Assembly: GCF_025562755.1 (NCBI RefSeq)
Contig: NZ_CP103300.1
Location: forward strand, 2,033,501-2,097,500
Direction of reading: 5' to 3'
Length of the DNA stretch: 64,000 nucleotides
DNA from: Endozoicomonas euniceicola
GTDB lineage: Bacteria > Pseudomonadota > Gammaproteobacteria > Pseudomonadales > Endozoicomonadaceae
The notes under the pieces were generated by a model. It had not been told where the DNA came from, did no database searches, and saw only the letters and a list, made by a program, of their open reading frames with translations. This document shows positions 1 through 8,526 of this stretch, piece after piece (position 1 is the stretch's first letter; every line of letters begins with the position of its first letter). A program made the translations under genes and the position numbers.

Positions 1-1148
1 CGGAGTTTTTTGCCGATAAATATATGGCCGGAAGGATTTTCCGCAACCAGACGCAACTCTCCAGACTGGGTTGTAAGCAGCTGGCACTGGTCTTTGGTCA
101 TTGCACGGCAGGCGGCGCTTATATTCCCAGCCTGTCGGATTACTCCGTAATTGTTGATGGTACGGGGGCTGTATTTCTGGGTGGTCCACCGCTAGTCAAG
201 GCGGCAACCGGTGAAGATGTTACCGTCAATGAGCTGGGCGGTGCCCGCATGCACACCTCGGTTTCAGGCACCTGTGATTATTTTGCCAATAATGAGAAAG
301 AAGCCATTGCCATCGGACGGGAAATTGTTGCCCAGTGGGAACAGAAACCCAAATTCAACCTACAACGGGAAGCTCCGGAAGAACCTTATTATGACCCATC
401 CGAACTGTACGGCATTATTCCTGATGACATTAAGAAACAGTTTGATATGCGGGAAGTCATCGCCCGAATAGTGGACGGAAGCCGTTTTTCCGAATACCAG
501 CCGGATTATGGCGATACGCTGGTGTGCGGCTATGCCAATATCTGGGGCTACAAGGTCGGGATTCTGGGAAATAACGGTGTGCTGTTTAACGACAGTTCTC
601 TGAAAGCGGCGCACTTTATCCAGCTGTGTAACCAGAACCATGTGCCATTGGTGTTCCTGCAAAATATTACCGGCTATATGGTGGGCAAGGATTATGAACG
701 CCGTGGCATTGCCAAGGACGGCGCGAAAATGATTATGGCACAGGCATGCTCCGACGTTCCCAAGTTCACCATAATGACTAATGGTTCCTATGGCGCAGGT
801 AATTATGGCATGTGCGGCAGGGCGTTTGATGCCCGCACCCTGTTCAGCTGGCCGAACAGTGAAACCTCGGTCATGGGAGCCGATCAGGCGGCGAATACCC
901 TGGTCACCATTAAACTGAAACAGTTACAGCGGGAAGGCATAGAGCCTGATGCGGAAGAACTGGAAACCATCCGGGCCTCAGTGTTGGCCAGCTACGAAAA
1001 CCAGACCAGCGCCTACTATACATCGTCCGAGCTGTGGGATGACGGCATTATCGATCCGGTGAATACCCGCAATGCCCTGGCACTGTCGATCAGCGCTTCG
1101 CTGAACGTACCTTTTGGTGATGCCCGCTATGGTGTGATGCGGTTTTAA
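1..1148 (+). CDS. Acyl-CoA carboxylase carboxyltransferase (beta) subunit, 5' partial
   Basis: This is the carboxyltransferase half of a biotin-dependent acyl-CoA carboxylase of the methylcrotonyl-CoA/geranyl-CoA type, which moves the carboxyl group from biotin to a branched acyl-CoA. The frame is open to the left edge and reads EFFADKY before the first visible ATG at 24, so the true start lies outside the window and that ATG is internal. Visible family signatures are GRIF, the CTAGGAY segment, FLGGPPLVKAATGE, and the C-terminal LWDDGIIDP. The next gene, 19 bp downstream, is an acyl-CoA dehydrogenase, consistent with leucine or acyclic terpenoid breakdown. Carboxylase-then-dehydrogenase order resembles atuC-atuD as much as liu clusters, so the substrate is left open. 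Confidence 0.88.
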   Translation, partial: EFFADKYMAGRIFRNQTQLSRLGCKQLALVFGHCTAGGAYIPSLSDYSVIVDGTGAVFLGGPPLVKAATGEDVTVNELGGARMHTSVSGTCDYFANNEKEAIAIGREIVAQWEQKPKFNLQREAPEEPYYDPSELYGIIPDDIKKQFDMREVIARIVDGSRFSEYQPDYGDTLVCGYANIWGYKVGILGNNGVLFNDSSLKAAHFIQLCNQNHVPLVFLQNITGYMVGKDYERRGIAKDGAKMIMAQACSDVPKFTIMTNGSYGAGNYGMCGRAFDARTLFSWPNSETSVMGADQAANTLVTIKLKQLQREGIEPDAEELETIRASVLASYENQTSAYYTSSELWDDGIIDPVNTRNALALSISASLNVPFGDARYGVMRF

Positions 1149-1167
1149 CAGTCCGAGGAAAATAATT

Positions 1168-2358
1168 ATGAACAGCTCAGCTAATAGCCATGCCTTTGCC
1201 CTTACCCCCGACCAGCAAAACCTGATGGACTATGCTGATCGTTTTGCCAGGGAACAACTCTACCCTCTGTGCGAAAAGATGGATAACGAAGAGTGGTGGC
1301 CGCAGGATACCTTTAAGGAAATGGGCAAACTGGGTCTGCTGGGCGTCACGGTGCCGGAGCAGTATGGCGGCGCAGGCTTATCGATTCTGGAAGCCGGTTT
1401 GATTCTGCAGGCGATTTCACGCTGGAACCATGCCTTTGCACTGAGCTGGGTAGCCCACGACAATCTTTGTGTGAATAGCCTGTATAACAACGGGAATGAA
1501 ATGATCCGGCAGAAATATCTGCCAAAACTTTGCTCTGGTGAATGGACTGGCTGTCTGGGCTTAACTGAACCCGGCGCAGGTTCCGACGCACTGGGCTCCA
1601 TGCGAACAAAAGCCGTTCGGGATGGGAATGAATACATTCTTAACGGCTCCAAGATTTATATTACCAATGGTCCCATTGCCGACATCTGCCTGGTGTATGC
1701 CAAAACTCAACCTGGCCGCGGCTCCAAAGGCATTACGGCATTTGTCGTAGAAACCAGCTGGCCCGGATTCAAGGTTGCCCAGAAGCTGCAAAAAATGGGG
1801 TTTCGGGGCAGCCAGACCGGAGAGCTGGTCTTTGAAGACCTGCGGGTTCCGGTGGACAACATTCTGGGTGAAGAACACGAGGGCCACAAGGTGGTAATGA
1901 GCGGGCTGGATGTTGAGCGCGCCATGATTGCCCCGGTCAATGTGGGTATTGCTGAGCGTACGCTGGAGCTGTCGGTGGAGTATGCCAAAACCCGTGAACA
2001 GTTTGGTAAAACCATTGCCAGTTTTCAGATGGTTCAGTCACGGCTGGCCGATATGTATGTCTGGATAGAAACCATGAAAACCTTCTGCTGGCAGGTACTG
2101 GCAGAAGTTTCCCATATTGATGAAGCCACTGCCGGCCGGGGTGAGATTCATGCCCGCACAGCGGCGTCCATCATGTATTGTGCCGATATGTGCAACCGGA
2201 TTTTAGACAACGGTGTGCAGATACATGGAGGAACCGGCTATATCTGGGAATCGGAAATGAACCGGCTGTTCCGTTCCACCAAATTGCTGGAAATCGGTGC
2301 AGGCACGACCGAGGTTCGTAAAATGATTATTGCTGGCGAGCTGTTAAGCGATCAGTAG
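1168..2358 (+). CDS. Acyl-CoA dehydrogenase, isovaleryl-CoA dehydrogenase-like
   Basis: FAD-dependent acyl-CoA dehydrogenase of 396 residues, the normal family length. The active-site signature LGLTEPGAGSDA is present. The catalytic base is probably Glu250 in SGLDVER, the position used by isovaleryl-CoA dehydrogenases, while the usual C-terminal Glu position reads EIGAGTTEVRK, again as in that subgroup. HGGTGYI near the C-terminus is the other family mark. It sits directly after a carboxyltransferase gene and probably shares its transcript, so it should act in branched acyl-CoA catabolism (isovaleryl-, citronellyl- or a similar substrate). The last 105 bp of the gene are repeated at 3383-3487 by a local duplication. 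Confidence 0.9.
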   Translation: MNSSANSHAFALTPDQQNLMDYADRFAREQLYPLCEKMDNEEWWPQDTFKEMGKLGLLGVTVPEQYGGAGLSILEAGLILQAISRWNHAFALSWVAHDNLCVNSLYNNGNEMIRQKYLPKLCSGEWTGCLGLTEPGAGSDALGSMRTKAVRDGNEYILNGSKIYITNGPIADICLVYAKTQPGRGSKGITAFVVETSWPGFKVAQKLQKMGFRGSQTGELVFEDLRVPVDNILGEEHEGHKVVMSGLDVERAMIAPVNVGIAERTLELSVEYAKTREQFGKTIASFQMVQSRLADMYVWIETMKTFCWQVLAEVSHIDEATAGRGEIHARTAASIMYCADMCNRILDNGVQIHGGTGYIWESEMNRLFRSTKLLEIGAGTTEVRKMIIAGELLSDQ

Positions 2359-2424
2359 CGGTCATTCCAGGAGTGACTGACGGGAAAGCCCCCGCAGGTT
2401 ATTGCCTGAAACCTGACGAGAGCA

Positions 2425-3075
2425 TCATTCGGAAAAAAAATCGAACAAACCAGCGGTAGGCTGTCCGTTGTTGTCTGTCATTCTGTGAAATGTCATATTG
2501 CCGATAAACAACCTCTGGCACCACAGGGTTGCCCGTTCACTACTATAGTCATTTTTATATATTTCTTTACCCTCAGACTCCCATTGGGAAGATTTGAGGG
2601 TAGCCATCAGGCCATACATATGCATTCTACAATGGATATTAAACCACGGGTCGCATACCCAATAGTTATAAGCTTCATATTGGCAAAACTCATTTAATGT
2701 TAATGTAGCGCTTATTCCCGGGTCAGCTGCCAATATTAAAAATCCATGCTTTTCATGATTTGCCAGCCATATATTTTCAATCCTGTTTTCAAACCCATAC
2801 TTCAGGGCAATACCATAATATTCCCGGCAGTTACCAGCTCTTTCCTGCTGGGGGCAGGAGGTTAGAAACTGGAATGAATCAAAGTTGTCGTACGTTTTTC
2901 TGTAGTGATCAATCAAATTGATGGCCACTCCACAATAATGTATACGCGCTAGTTTTTTTGACAGCATGGCTGTGCCATAAGACATTGAATAGGTTTTATT
3001 ACATGTTTTAAAGGAGTTCTTAAAAAATAAGCGGGAGTAGTCCCGCAGGAATCTGGCATGTTCCATTTCGTTCAT
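2425..3075 (-). CDS. Unknown 216-aa protein, copy A (possible Cys-His-Asp hydrolase)
   Basis: I do not recognise a named family. There is no signal peptide or membrane segment, so it is probably cytosolic or delivered by a secretion system. Three motifs in order look like a papain/transglutaminase-type triad: Cys83 in AGNCREYYG, His110 in KHGFLIL and Asp142 in VCDPW, all kept in the paralogue at 3554-4204. The protein is also rich in Cys, Tyr and Trp. About 188 of 216 residues match copy B, and 18 of about 28 differences cluster between residues 37 and 84, just before the proposed Cys. It lies opposite to its neighbours, between the dehydrogenase tail and the pdxY remnant. The catalytic role is inference only. 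Confidence 0.7.
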   Translation of the reverse strand: MNEMEHARFLRDYSRLFFKNSFKTCNKTYSMSYGTAMLSKKLARIHYCGVAINLIDHYRKTYDNFDSFQFLTSCPQQERAGNCREYYGIALKYGFENRIENIWLANHEKHGFLILAADPGISATLTLNEFCQYEAYNYWVCDPWFNIHCRMHMYGLMATLKSSQWESEGKEIYKNDYSSERATLWCQRLFIGNMTFHRMTDNNGQPTAGLFDFFSE

Positions 3076-3205
3076 AAAATGTCAGCCTTTTGTGTATTGA
3101 ATGAAACAACTGCTATTAGCGTAGACACATACAGTTAACCCGGCTTTAGCAACCTCTCCGCCCAGGCCCTTGAGGCTGAAATCATTAATGAGTACAGTCT
3201 GAGGC

Positions 3206-3376
3206 ATGAATATTCTCTCAATCCAATCCCATGTGGCTGTAGGTCATGCGGGTAATTGATCCGCTGTTTTTCCGTTGCAGCGACTGGGCTTTAATGTCTG
3301 GTCTGTTAATACCGTCATGTTTTCCAACCACACCTTCCGTGGAAGGGAGACCCGTCAAGGAGTATCTGGGCGTTGT
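3206..3376 (+). pseudogene. Chimeric remnant: 5' end of pdxY fused to 5' part of ybjQ-like gene
   Basis: Starts with the same ATG and first codons as the intact pdxY at 4335, but codon 18 is TGA where the intact gene has TCA (Ser). After about 43 codons the sequence switches at ACCACACC into the beginning of the ybjQ-like gene (50 bp), then runs through six bases into the copied dehydrogenase tail. It can encode no functional protein and marks the deletion joint in the left duplication copy. Confidence 0.85.
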
Positions 3377-3382
3377 ATATCA

Positions 3383-3487
3383 GAAATGAACCGGCTGTTC
3401 CGTTCCACCAAGTTGCTGGAAATCGGTGCAGGCACTACCGAAGTTCGTAAAATGATTATTGCTGGCGAGCTGTTAAGCGATCAGTAG
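3383..3487 (+). pseudogene. Duplicated 3' tail of the acyl-CoA dehydrogenase gene
   Basis: The 105 bp encode the last 34 residues of the dehydrogenase, including EIGAGTTEVRK and the stop, nearly identical to 2254-2358. Upstream lies the chimeric pdxY/ybjQ remnant rather than the rest of the gene. It is a fragment carried by the tandem duplication. Confidence 0.88.
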
Positions 3488-3553
3488 CGGTCACACCAGA
3501 AGTGACTGACGGGAAAGCCCTCGCAGGTTATTGCCGGAAACCTGACGAGAGCA

Positions 3554-4204
3554 TCATCTGGAAAAAAAATCGTACAAACCAGCGGTAGGCTGTCCGTTGT
3601 TGTCTGTCATCCTGTGAAATGACATATTGCCGATAAACAACCTCTGGCACCACAGGGTTGCCCGTTCACTATTATATTCATCCTTATATATTTCTTTACC
3701 CTCAGACTCCCATTGGGAAGATTTGAGGGTAGCCATCAGGCCATACAGGTGCATTCTGCAATGGATATTAAACCACGGATCGCATACCCAATAGTTATAA
3801 GTTTCATATTGGCAAAATTCATTTAATGTTAATGTAGCGCTTATTCCCGGGTCAGCTGCCAATATTAAAAATCCATGCATTTCATGATCTGCCAGCCATA
3901 TATTTTCAATCCTGTTTTCAAACCCATACTTCAGGGCAATACCATAATATTCCTCGCAGTTACCAGCTCTTGCCAGCCGGGGGCAGGAGGTTAGAAGCAG
4001 GAATGAATCAAAGTTGTCGTACATGTCTCTGTAGTGACCTACCAAATCGTAGGCCACTCTGGAATAATTTAGACGCGCCACTTTTTTTGACAGCGTGGCT
4101 GTGCCATAAGACATTGAGTAGGTTTTGTTACATGTTTTAAAGGAGTTCTTAAAAAATAAGCGGGAGTAGTCCCGCAGGAATCTGGCATGTTCCATTTCGT
4201 TCAT
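3554..4204 (-). CDS. Unknown 216-aa protein, copy B (possible Cys-His-Asp hydrolase)
   Basis: Paralogue of the gene at 2425-3075, about 87% identical and the same length. The putative triad is retained: Cys83 in GNCEEYYG, His110 in MHGFLIL, Asp142 in CDPW. Both copies are intact, although the duplication destroyed neighbouring sequence, so the protein may be under selection. Most substitutions are in residues 37-84 and many are non-conservative (for example Gly49 to Arg, Ile52 to Tyr, Glu78 to Ala), a pattern that fits changing specificity of one surface. No signal peptide. It sits divergently from pdxY with 130 bp between the starts. Function unknown. Confidence 0.7.
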   Translation of the reverse strand: MNEMEHARFLRDYSRLFFKNSFKTCNKTYSMSYGTATLSKKVARLNYSRVAYDLVGHYRDMYDNFDSFLLLTSCPRLARAGNCEEYYGIALKYGFENRIENIWLADHEMHGFLILAADPGISATLTLNEFCQYETYNYWVCDPWFNIHCRMHLYGLMATLKSSQWESEGKEIYKDEYNSERATLWCQRLFIGNMSFHRMTDNNGQPTAGLYDFFSR

Positions 4205-4334
4205 AAACTGTCAACCTTTTGTGTATTGAATGAAACAACTGCTATTAGCGTAGACACATACAGTTAACCCGGCTTTAGCAACCTCCCCGCCCAGACCCTT
4301 GAGGCTGAAATCATTAATGAGTACAGTCTGAGGC

Positions 4335-5237
4335 ATGAATATTCTCTCAATCCAATCCCATGTGGCTGTAGGTCATGCGGGTAATTCATCCGCTGTTTTT
4401 CCGTTGCAGCGACTGGGCTTTAATGTCTGGCCTGTTAATACGGTCATGTTTTCCAACCACACCGGGCATTCTGGCTGGCGAGGTCCTGTGTTTACCCCTG
4501 AGACCATTCAGGATGTCCTTCTGGGGATGGAGGAGCATGGTGCTTTTGCTGAATGCCATGGGTTCCTGTCCGGATATATGGGTGATCCGGGTATGGCAGA
4601 AGTTATTCTGGATGCGGTTGAACGTATTCGTGCCGTTAATCCTGATGTACTGTACTGCTGCGACCCTGTGATAGGAGACACCGACACCGGTATTTATGTG
4701 CAGAAAGAGATTCCTGATTTCTTTCGGAACAAGGTGATCCAGCAGGCCAATATTATTACGCCGAACCACTTTGAGCTGGAGATGCTCACCGGCCAAAAAA
4801 TAACCTCAACAGATCAGGCATTAAAAGGTGCCAGAAGCCTGCTGGCAGAAGGCCCCGATATTGTACTGGTAACAAGCCTTCTAACAGACGACGGCAAGAA
4901 AGATCATATTGCGATGCTGGCCGTCGATCATTCAGAAGCCTGGCTGATTACAACGCCGATGTATCCGATCAATGGGGTTGTCAGTGGTTCTGGCGACACT
5001 ACTGCGGCGTTATTTATGGCGAAACTTTTGCAGGGCTGTGAACTTAAGCAATCACTTGAGCATATCGCCGGGGCCATGGACGGACTGTTCAAAAAAACAA
5101 GTCTGGCCGGTAGTCAGGAGTTACAGCTGATTGGGGCTCAGGATGAGCTGGTAAAGCCGTCGGTTACTTTTTCTGCCACTCCCCTTGAACCAACTTACAC
5201 CAACCAGCTTGATGATGATAACCTTCAGACGGATTAG
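4335..5237 (+). CDS. pdxY: Pyridoxal kinase PdxY
   Basis: Salvage kinase that phosphorylates pyridoxal to pyridoxal 5'-phosphate with ATP. The 300-residue product follows the E. coli PdxY pattern throughout: ILSIQSHVAVGHAGNSSA at the start, NVWPVNTVMFSNHTGH, CDPVIGDTDTGIYV, IITPNHFELEMLTG and the ATP-binding GSGDTTAALF with the catalytic Asp. It is slightly longer than E. coli PdxY (287) because of an acidic C-terminal tail ending LQTD. The ybjQ-like gene follows after 18 bp, probably in one transcript. A broken copy of its 5' end lies at 3206. Confidence 0.92.
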   Translation: MNILSIQSHVAVGHAGNSSAVFPLQRLGFNVWPVNTVMFSNHTGHSGWRGPVFTPETIQDVLLGMEEHGAFAECHGFLSGYMGDPGMAEVILDAVERIRAVNPDVLYCCDPVIGDTDTGIYVQKEIPDFFRNKVIQQANIITPNHFELEMLTGQKITSTDQALKGARSLLAEGPDIVLVTSLLTDDGKKDHIAMLAVDHSEAWLITTPMYPINGVVSGSGDTTAALFMAKLLQGCELKQSLEHIAGAMDGLFKKTSLAGSQELQLIGAQDELVKPSVTFSATPLEPTYTNQLDDDNLQTD

Positions 5238-5255
5238 TTCAATCAGGAGATAGTC

Positions 5256-5573
5256 ATGCTGAAAACCACCACACCTTCCGTGGAAGGGAGACCCGTCAAG
5301 GAGTATCTGGGCGTTGTCGTAGGAGAAGCTATTGTCGGTGCCAATGTGTTTCGGGATCTTTTCGCGAGCATCAGGGATATTGTGGGTGGCCGTTCTGGTG
5401 CTTACGAGAAAGAACTTGAAAAGGCACGGGAAGCCGCTTTTGAAGATATTGAAACCAGGGCCCGGGAAGTGGGAGCCAATGCCATTGTGGGTATTGACCT
5501 GGATTACGAAGTTGTCGGTGAAAAAAGCAGTATGCTGATGGTCAGCATCAGTGGAACAGCGGTAAAGCTGTAG
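5256..5573 (+). CDS. YbjQ/UPF0145 family protein
   Basis: Small 105-residue cytosolic protein of the YbjQ family (DUF74), a pentamer-forming fold often called a heavy-metal-binding domain although its role is not established. Family marks are YLGVVVGEAIVGANVFRD near the N-terminus, AFEDIETRAREVGANAIVG in the middle and the closing VSISGTAVKL. AATCAGGAGATAG before the ATG gives a good ribosome-binding site. It follows pdxY by 18 bp. Its first 62 bases include the sequence copied into the chimeric joint near 3327-3376. Confidence 0.9.
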   Translation: MLKTTTPSVEGRPVKEYLGVVVGEAIVGANVFRDLFASIRDIVGGRSGAYEKELEKAREAAFEDIETRAREVGANAIVGIDLDYEVVGEKSSMLMVSISGTAVKL

Positions 5574-5655
5574 TGATAAAACGATAACGGTGTATTTTGA
5601 GCTGCCGCTTTTCCCTGGTTACTACCCCTGTCAGACTTCAGGATGAAGAGAACGA

Positions 5656-6978
5656 ATGAACCAAAGCCATCAACTTTCTCTGCTGGGTAAACGACGTTTT
5701 TTACCTTTTTTCGCCACCCAGTTTCTGGGGGCGTTTAACGATAATATCTATAAAAATACCCTGCTCCTGATGGCTGCGTTTGCGGCTGCAGAACAGTTGC
5801 CGTTCGATTCTGACCTGTTTATCAATTTGGGTGCCGGTTTATTTATCCTGCCTTTTTTCATTTTTTCCGGCATTGCCGGTCAAATAGCAGACAAATACGA
5901 AAAATCGCTGATTATCCGCAGGGTCAAACTGTTGGAAATTGGGATTATGTCGGTGGCTGCCGGTTTTATTATCAGCCAGAGCTTTCTGGTTTTGCTGATC
6001 CTCCTGTTCCTTATGGGTACCCAGAGTGCCTTTTTCGGTCCGGTGAAATACGCCATTATTCCCCAACATCTGCATGAAGATGAGCTGGTGGGCGGTAACG
6101 CCCTGGTTGAAATGGGCACCTTTGTCGCTATTCTCCTGGGAACCCTTGGCGCAGGACTGCTGGTTGAATTAACCAATGCTCATGGTTGGGTAGCCGTATC
6201 GGTCGTTGTACTCGCTATTATTGGCTGGCTGTGTGCCCGACAGATTCCGGAAGCAAAAGCTTCAGCGCCAGATCTGGACATCAGCTACAACCTGTTCAGC
6301 CAGACCCGGAAAATCATGAGAGATGCCCATGGCGACAGAACTGTTTACCTTAGTCTGGTCGCCATCTCCTGGTTCTGGGCGATTGGGGCAGCCTACCTGA
6401 CACAGCTGCCAAATCTTGCCAGTCAGATATTGTCTGGCAGTCCTCAGGTTGTGAGTATAATGCTCGCCGTCTTTACCATTGGCGTTGCAGCCGGGTCGCT
6501 GTTCTGCGGAAGGATTTCCTATGGCAAGGTTGAGCCGGGCATTGTGCCTCTGGGCGCTTTGGGACTGAGCCTGTTCGCACTGGATCTGTTCTTTGCGATT
6601 TCTCCCAACACTCAGGGGGTATTGCTTAGTGCCAGTGAGTTTATAAGAATTCCCGCCAATGTCCGGGTATTGTTTGACCTTGCCATGATTGGCTTTTCTG
6701 GTGGGCTGTTTATTGTGCCACTGTATGCCATGGTTCAGAAAAGAACGGAAGAAAGTCGCCGTGCCCGAACGATTGCAGCACTGAACGTTATGAACTCTTC
6801 CTACATGGTTGGCAGCGCTGTGTTCGGAATGCTGTTCCTGGGGGTAGCTAATCGAACCATTGAAGAATTCTTCCTGACCCTGGCGGTTCTGCATGTAATT
6901 GTCAGCTTGTTGATTTTCAAAGCATCACCTGAATTCTGGCAACGTTTCAAGGCTCGCTTTTCACGAAAGGTATCCTGA
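5656..6978 (+). CDS. MFS transporter, LplT-like (lysophospholipid transporter relative)
   Basis: Major facilitator protein of 440 residues with about 12 hydrophobic segments. The N-terminus LLGKRRFLPFFATQFLGAFNDN and the FGPVKYAIIPQHL segment are typical of the LplT / Aas-associated MFS group, which flips lysophospholipids across the inner membrane or accompanies an acyltransferase for phospholipid repair. No acyltransferase domain is fused or adjacent here, so the substrate assignment is tentative. AGGATGAAGAGAACG precedes the ATG. A strong terminator follows at 6993, so it is probably a monocistronic unit. Confidence 0.82.
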   Translation: MNQSHQLSLLGKRRFLPFFATQFLGAFNDNIYKNTLLLMAAFAAAEQLPFDSDLFINLGAGLFILPFFIFSGIAGQIADKYEKSLIIRRVKLLEIGIMSVAAGFIISQSFLVLLILLFLMGTQSAFFGPVKYAIIPQHLHEDELVGGNALVEMGTFVAILLGTLGAGLLVELTNAHGWVAVSVVVLAIIGWLCARQIPEAKASAPDLDISYNLFSQTRKIMRDAHGDRTVYLSLVAISWFWAIGAAYLTQLPNLASQILSGSPQVVSIMLAVFTIGVAAGSLFCGRISYGKVEPGIVPLGALGLSLFALDLFFAISPNTQGVLLSASEFIRIPANVRVLFDLAMIGFSGGLFIVPLYAMVQKRTEESRRARTIAALNVMNSSYMVGSAVFGMLFLGVANRTIEEFFLTLAVLHVIVSLLIFKASPEFWQRFKARFSRKVS

Positions 6979-6992
6979 CCGGTCATGTTCGC

Positions 6993-7021
6993 AAAAGCCA
7001 CCACTGACATCGGTGGCTTTT
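6993..7021 (+). terminator. Rho-independent terminator after the MFS gene
   Basis: Perfect 10-bp inverted repeat AAAAGCCACC / GGTGGCTTTT with a 9-nt loop, starting 14 bp after the MFS stop codon. The arms end in A and T runs, so it could work in both directions. It lies only 20 bp before the rluA start. Confidence 0.85.
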
Positions 7022-7040
7022 GCCGCCATAATTCTTCACC

Positions 7041-7754
7041 ATGACTGAATCTGCCCAAACTTCTGAATGTCCTGCACATCGTCCTGTGCATATTGTGCCG
7101 ACCTGCCATGAAACGCTCCGGGAGCTATACCGGGACGATCATCTGGTAGTGGTCGACAAACCCGCTGGCCTGCTCAGCGTACCCGGACGGCATCCCGCCA
7201 ATTTTGACAGCGCCCTGTCTCGTCTGCAGAGCATAAACCCGGAAAGCCGGGTTGTTCACCGACTGGACATGTCCACTTCCGGCGTTATGGTGTTTGCCCT
7301 TCAGGCTGACAGCCACAGAGCATTAAGCCGCCAGTTTCAGGATCGCCTGGTCAGTAAGGGTTATACCGCTGAAGTGTGGGGAACCCCGGCAGAGCAGTCT
7401 GGTTCTGTGAACCTGCCCATGCGTTGCGACTGGCTCAACCGCCCAAGGCAGATGGTTGACCACGCTCAGGGCAAACCCGCCCTGACCCACTACACCTGCA
7501 TCAATGTTCACCGTCATCATCAGGAAACGTCATCAGAAACCTGTCGTGTATGGCTTGAACCTGTTACTGGACGCTCACACCAGTTAAGGGTCCATATGGC
7601 GGAACTGGGCCATCCAATCCTTGGCTGTGAGTTCTACGCCCACCCGGAGGCTTATGAAGCCAGTACAAGATTGAATCTCCATGCAACCCGGCTGACATTT
7701 ACACACCCGGTTTTGCAGGAATCCATGACGTTTGAAGTGCCTGCCCCGTTTTAA
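7041..7754 (+). CDS. rluA: Dual-specificity rRNA/tRNA pseudouridine synthase RluA
   Basis: Converts uridine to pseudouridine at 23S rRNA position 746 and tRNA position 32. The 237-residue product follows E. coli RluA: DDHLVVVDKPAGLLSVPGR, the catalytic motif HRLDMSTSG with Asp76, CDWLNRPRQ, and GRSHQLRVHMAELGHPILG. There is no S4 domain, as expected for RluA. The ATG at 7041 has no clear Shine-Dalgarno sequence and lies just after a terminator, so an alternative start cannot be excluded, but the N-terminal extension over E. coli RluA is only about 12 residues. Confidence 0.92.
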   Translation: MTESAQTSECPAHRPVHIVPTCHETLRELYRDDHLVVVDKPAGLLSVPGRHPANFDSALSRLQSINPESRVVHRLDMSTSGVMVFALQADSHRALSRQFQDRLVSKGYTAEVWGTPAEQSGSVNLPMRCDWLNRPRQMVDHAQGKPALTHYTCINVHRHHQETSSETCRVWLEPVTGRSHQLRVHMAELGHPILGCEFYAHPEAYEASTRLNLHATRLTFTHPVLQESMTFEVPAPF

Positions 7755-7872
7755 ACAGTTAAGAGTATTGTGCTGCCCACCCCTAATCCCGGGATAGGAA
7801 CTAAAATTTCTGACAGCCAATAGGCAAGACAAGCCCTGGTTGTCAGTTTGATTCCGCACAAGGCCACCTGCT

Positions 7873-8082
7873 TTAACTCTTTTTGCTTTTACGACTGCTT
7901 TTCTGCAGAGATTTTGGCTGACGGGTAGCCATACTTTCCATGCCACTCACTCCAGAAGCGATTTGCTCAATTTTGCCTCCAGACTTAAGAAATTCAGCAA
8001 CTTGCTCTTCAATGGATGCAGAATTTTCAGTATTTTTATTCTTGTTACGGTCGTCAATGAGAGAGATTGATCTTTTAGACAT
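7873..8082 (-). CDS. Small basic protein with SutA-like FLxxGG motif
   Basis: A 69-residue protein with polar ends and a lysine/serine-rich tail. Its centre, EEQVAEFLKSGGKIEQIASG, resembles the conserved segment of Pseudomonas SutA and similar small transcription-associated proteins (FLxxGGKVxxV). GGGAAG about 9 nt before the ATG is a convincing ribosome-binding site. Whether it binds RNA polymerase is not shown by the sequence. It is convergent with rluA and divergent from the DUF5062-like gene. Confidence 0.6.
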   Translation of the reverse strand: MSKRSISLIDDRNKNKNTENSASIEEQVAEFLKSGGKIEQIASGVSGMESMATRQPKSLQKSSRKSKKS

Positions 8083-8526
8083 TATTTAACTTCCCAATTG
8101 GCTCAAGGAACCCACACCACTCCAGAAAACTCTGAAAAGAGCGTGATTCTTGGGCGTTAGACTATTCCTTACCCGCTAAGTTCAATCCTTGAAACAATAC
8201 TAAGCTAAAAAACCATTCTAGCAATCAGAATGAGCTTTAAAGGAAATAAGCCTGAAGAATCCCTGTCTATTCACTGACGAAGATTACAAGCAAAGCTTAA
8301 TTGGTTAAGTGTTAGACAGGCTACAAGCGTTTATCCATAAGGTATTTGCTCATTTTCAAGTTTTCTATTACTTTCGTGATGTTATTTTTCTGTGTCGATG
8401 TTCGAGCTATTCAGGAATGCGTAATGAGCATGGTCAGATATTTTCATATGGTTTTTTTCTTTGACCCAGTGCAAGAGTAATCTTATTCTGAAAAAAATCA
8501 ACATTTATAACTGCGAGGCACGAGCG
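8083..8526. other. Intergenic region, 444 bp
   Basis: AT-rich spacer between two divergent small genes. It has no convincing ORF. The only structured elements I can support are the sigma70-like promoter at 8461-8489 and one near-match to a DnaA box (TTATCCATA, around 8334), which on its own means little. Confidence 0.5.
8461..8489 (+). promoter_or_regulatory. Sigma70-type promoter for the DUF5062-like gene
   Basis: TTGACC and TATTCT hexamers are separated by exactly 17 bp. Transcription would start near 8496, about 30 nt before the TTG start codon at 8527. The frame is open further upstream to a TTG at 8461, but that TTG is the -35 element itself, which argues for the later start. Confidence 0.6.

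Larger units (their letters stand above)
2254..4463. repeat. Tandem duplication of a 1,081-bp unit (2254-3334 and 3383-4463)
   Basis: Two direct copies of equal length, 1,081 bp, lie 48 bp apart. Each unit contains the tail of the acyl-CoA dehydrogenase, the 216-aa unknown gene on the minus strand, and the first ~130 bp of pdxY. The 48-bp joint begins with sequence identical to the start of the downstream ybjQ-like gene (3327-3376 equals 5268-5317 over 50 bp). The overlap between pdxY and ybjQ sequence at the break is the octamer ACCACACC, present at both source sites. This is most simply a duplication of about 3 kb reaching into ybjQ, followed by a microhomology deletion in the left copy. 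Confidence 0.9.

Noticed and set aside
3275..3487. 70-codon open frame starting inside the pdxY remnant.
   Set aside because: It is a fusion of pdxY, ybjQ and dehydrogenase fragments made by the deletion joint, with no start signal of its own.
8330..8345. DnaA-box-like TTATCCATA.
   Set aside because: A single near-match in an AT-rich spacer; no cluster, no dnaA or dnaN nearby, so no evidence of an origin.
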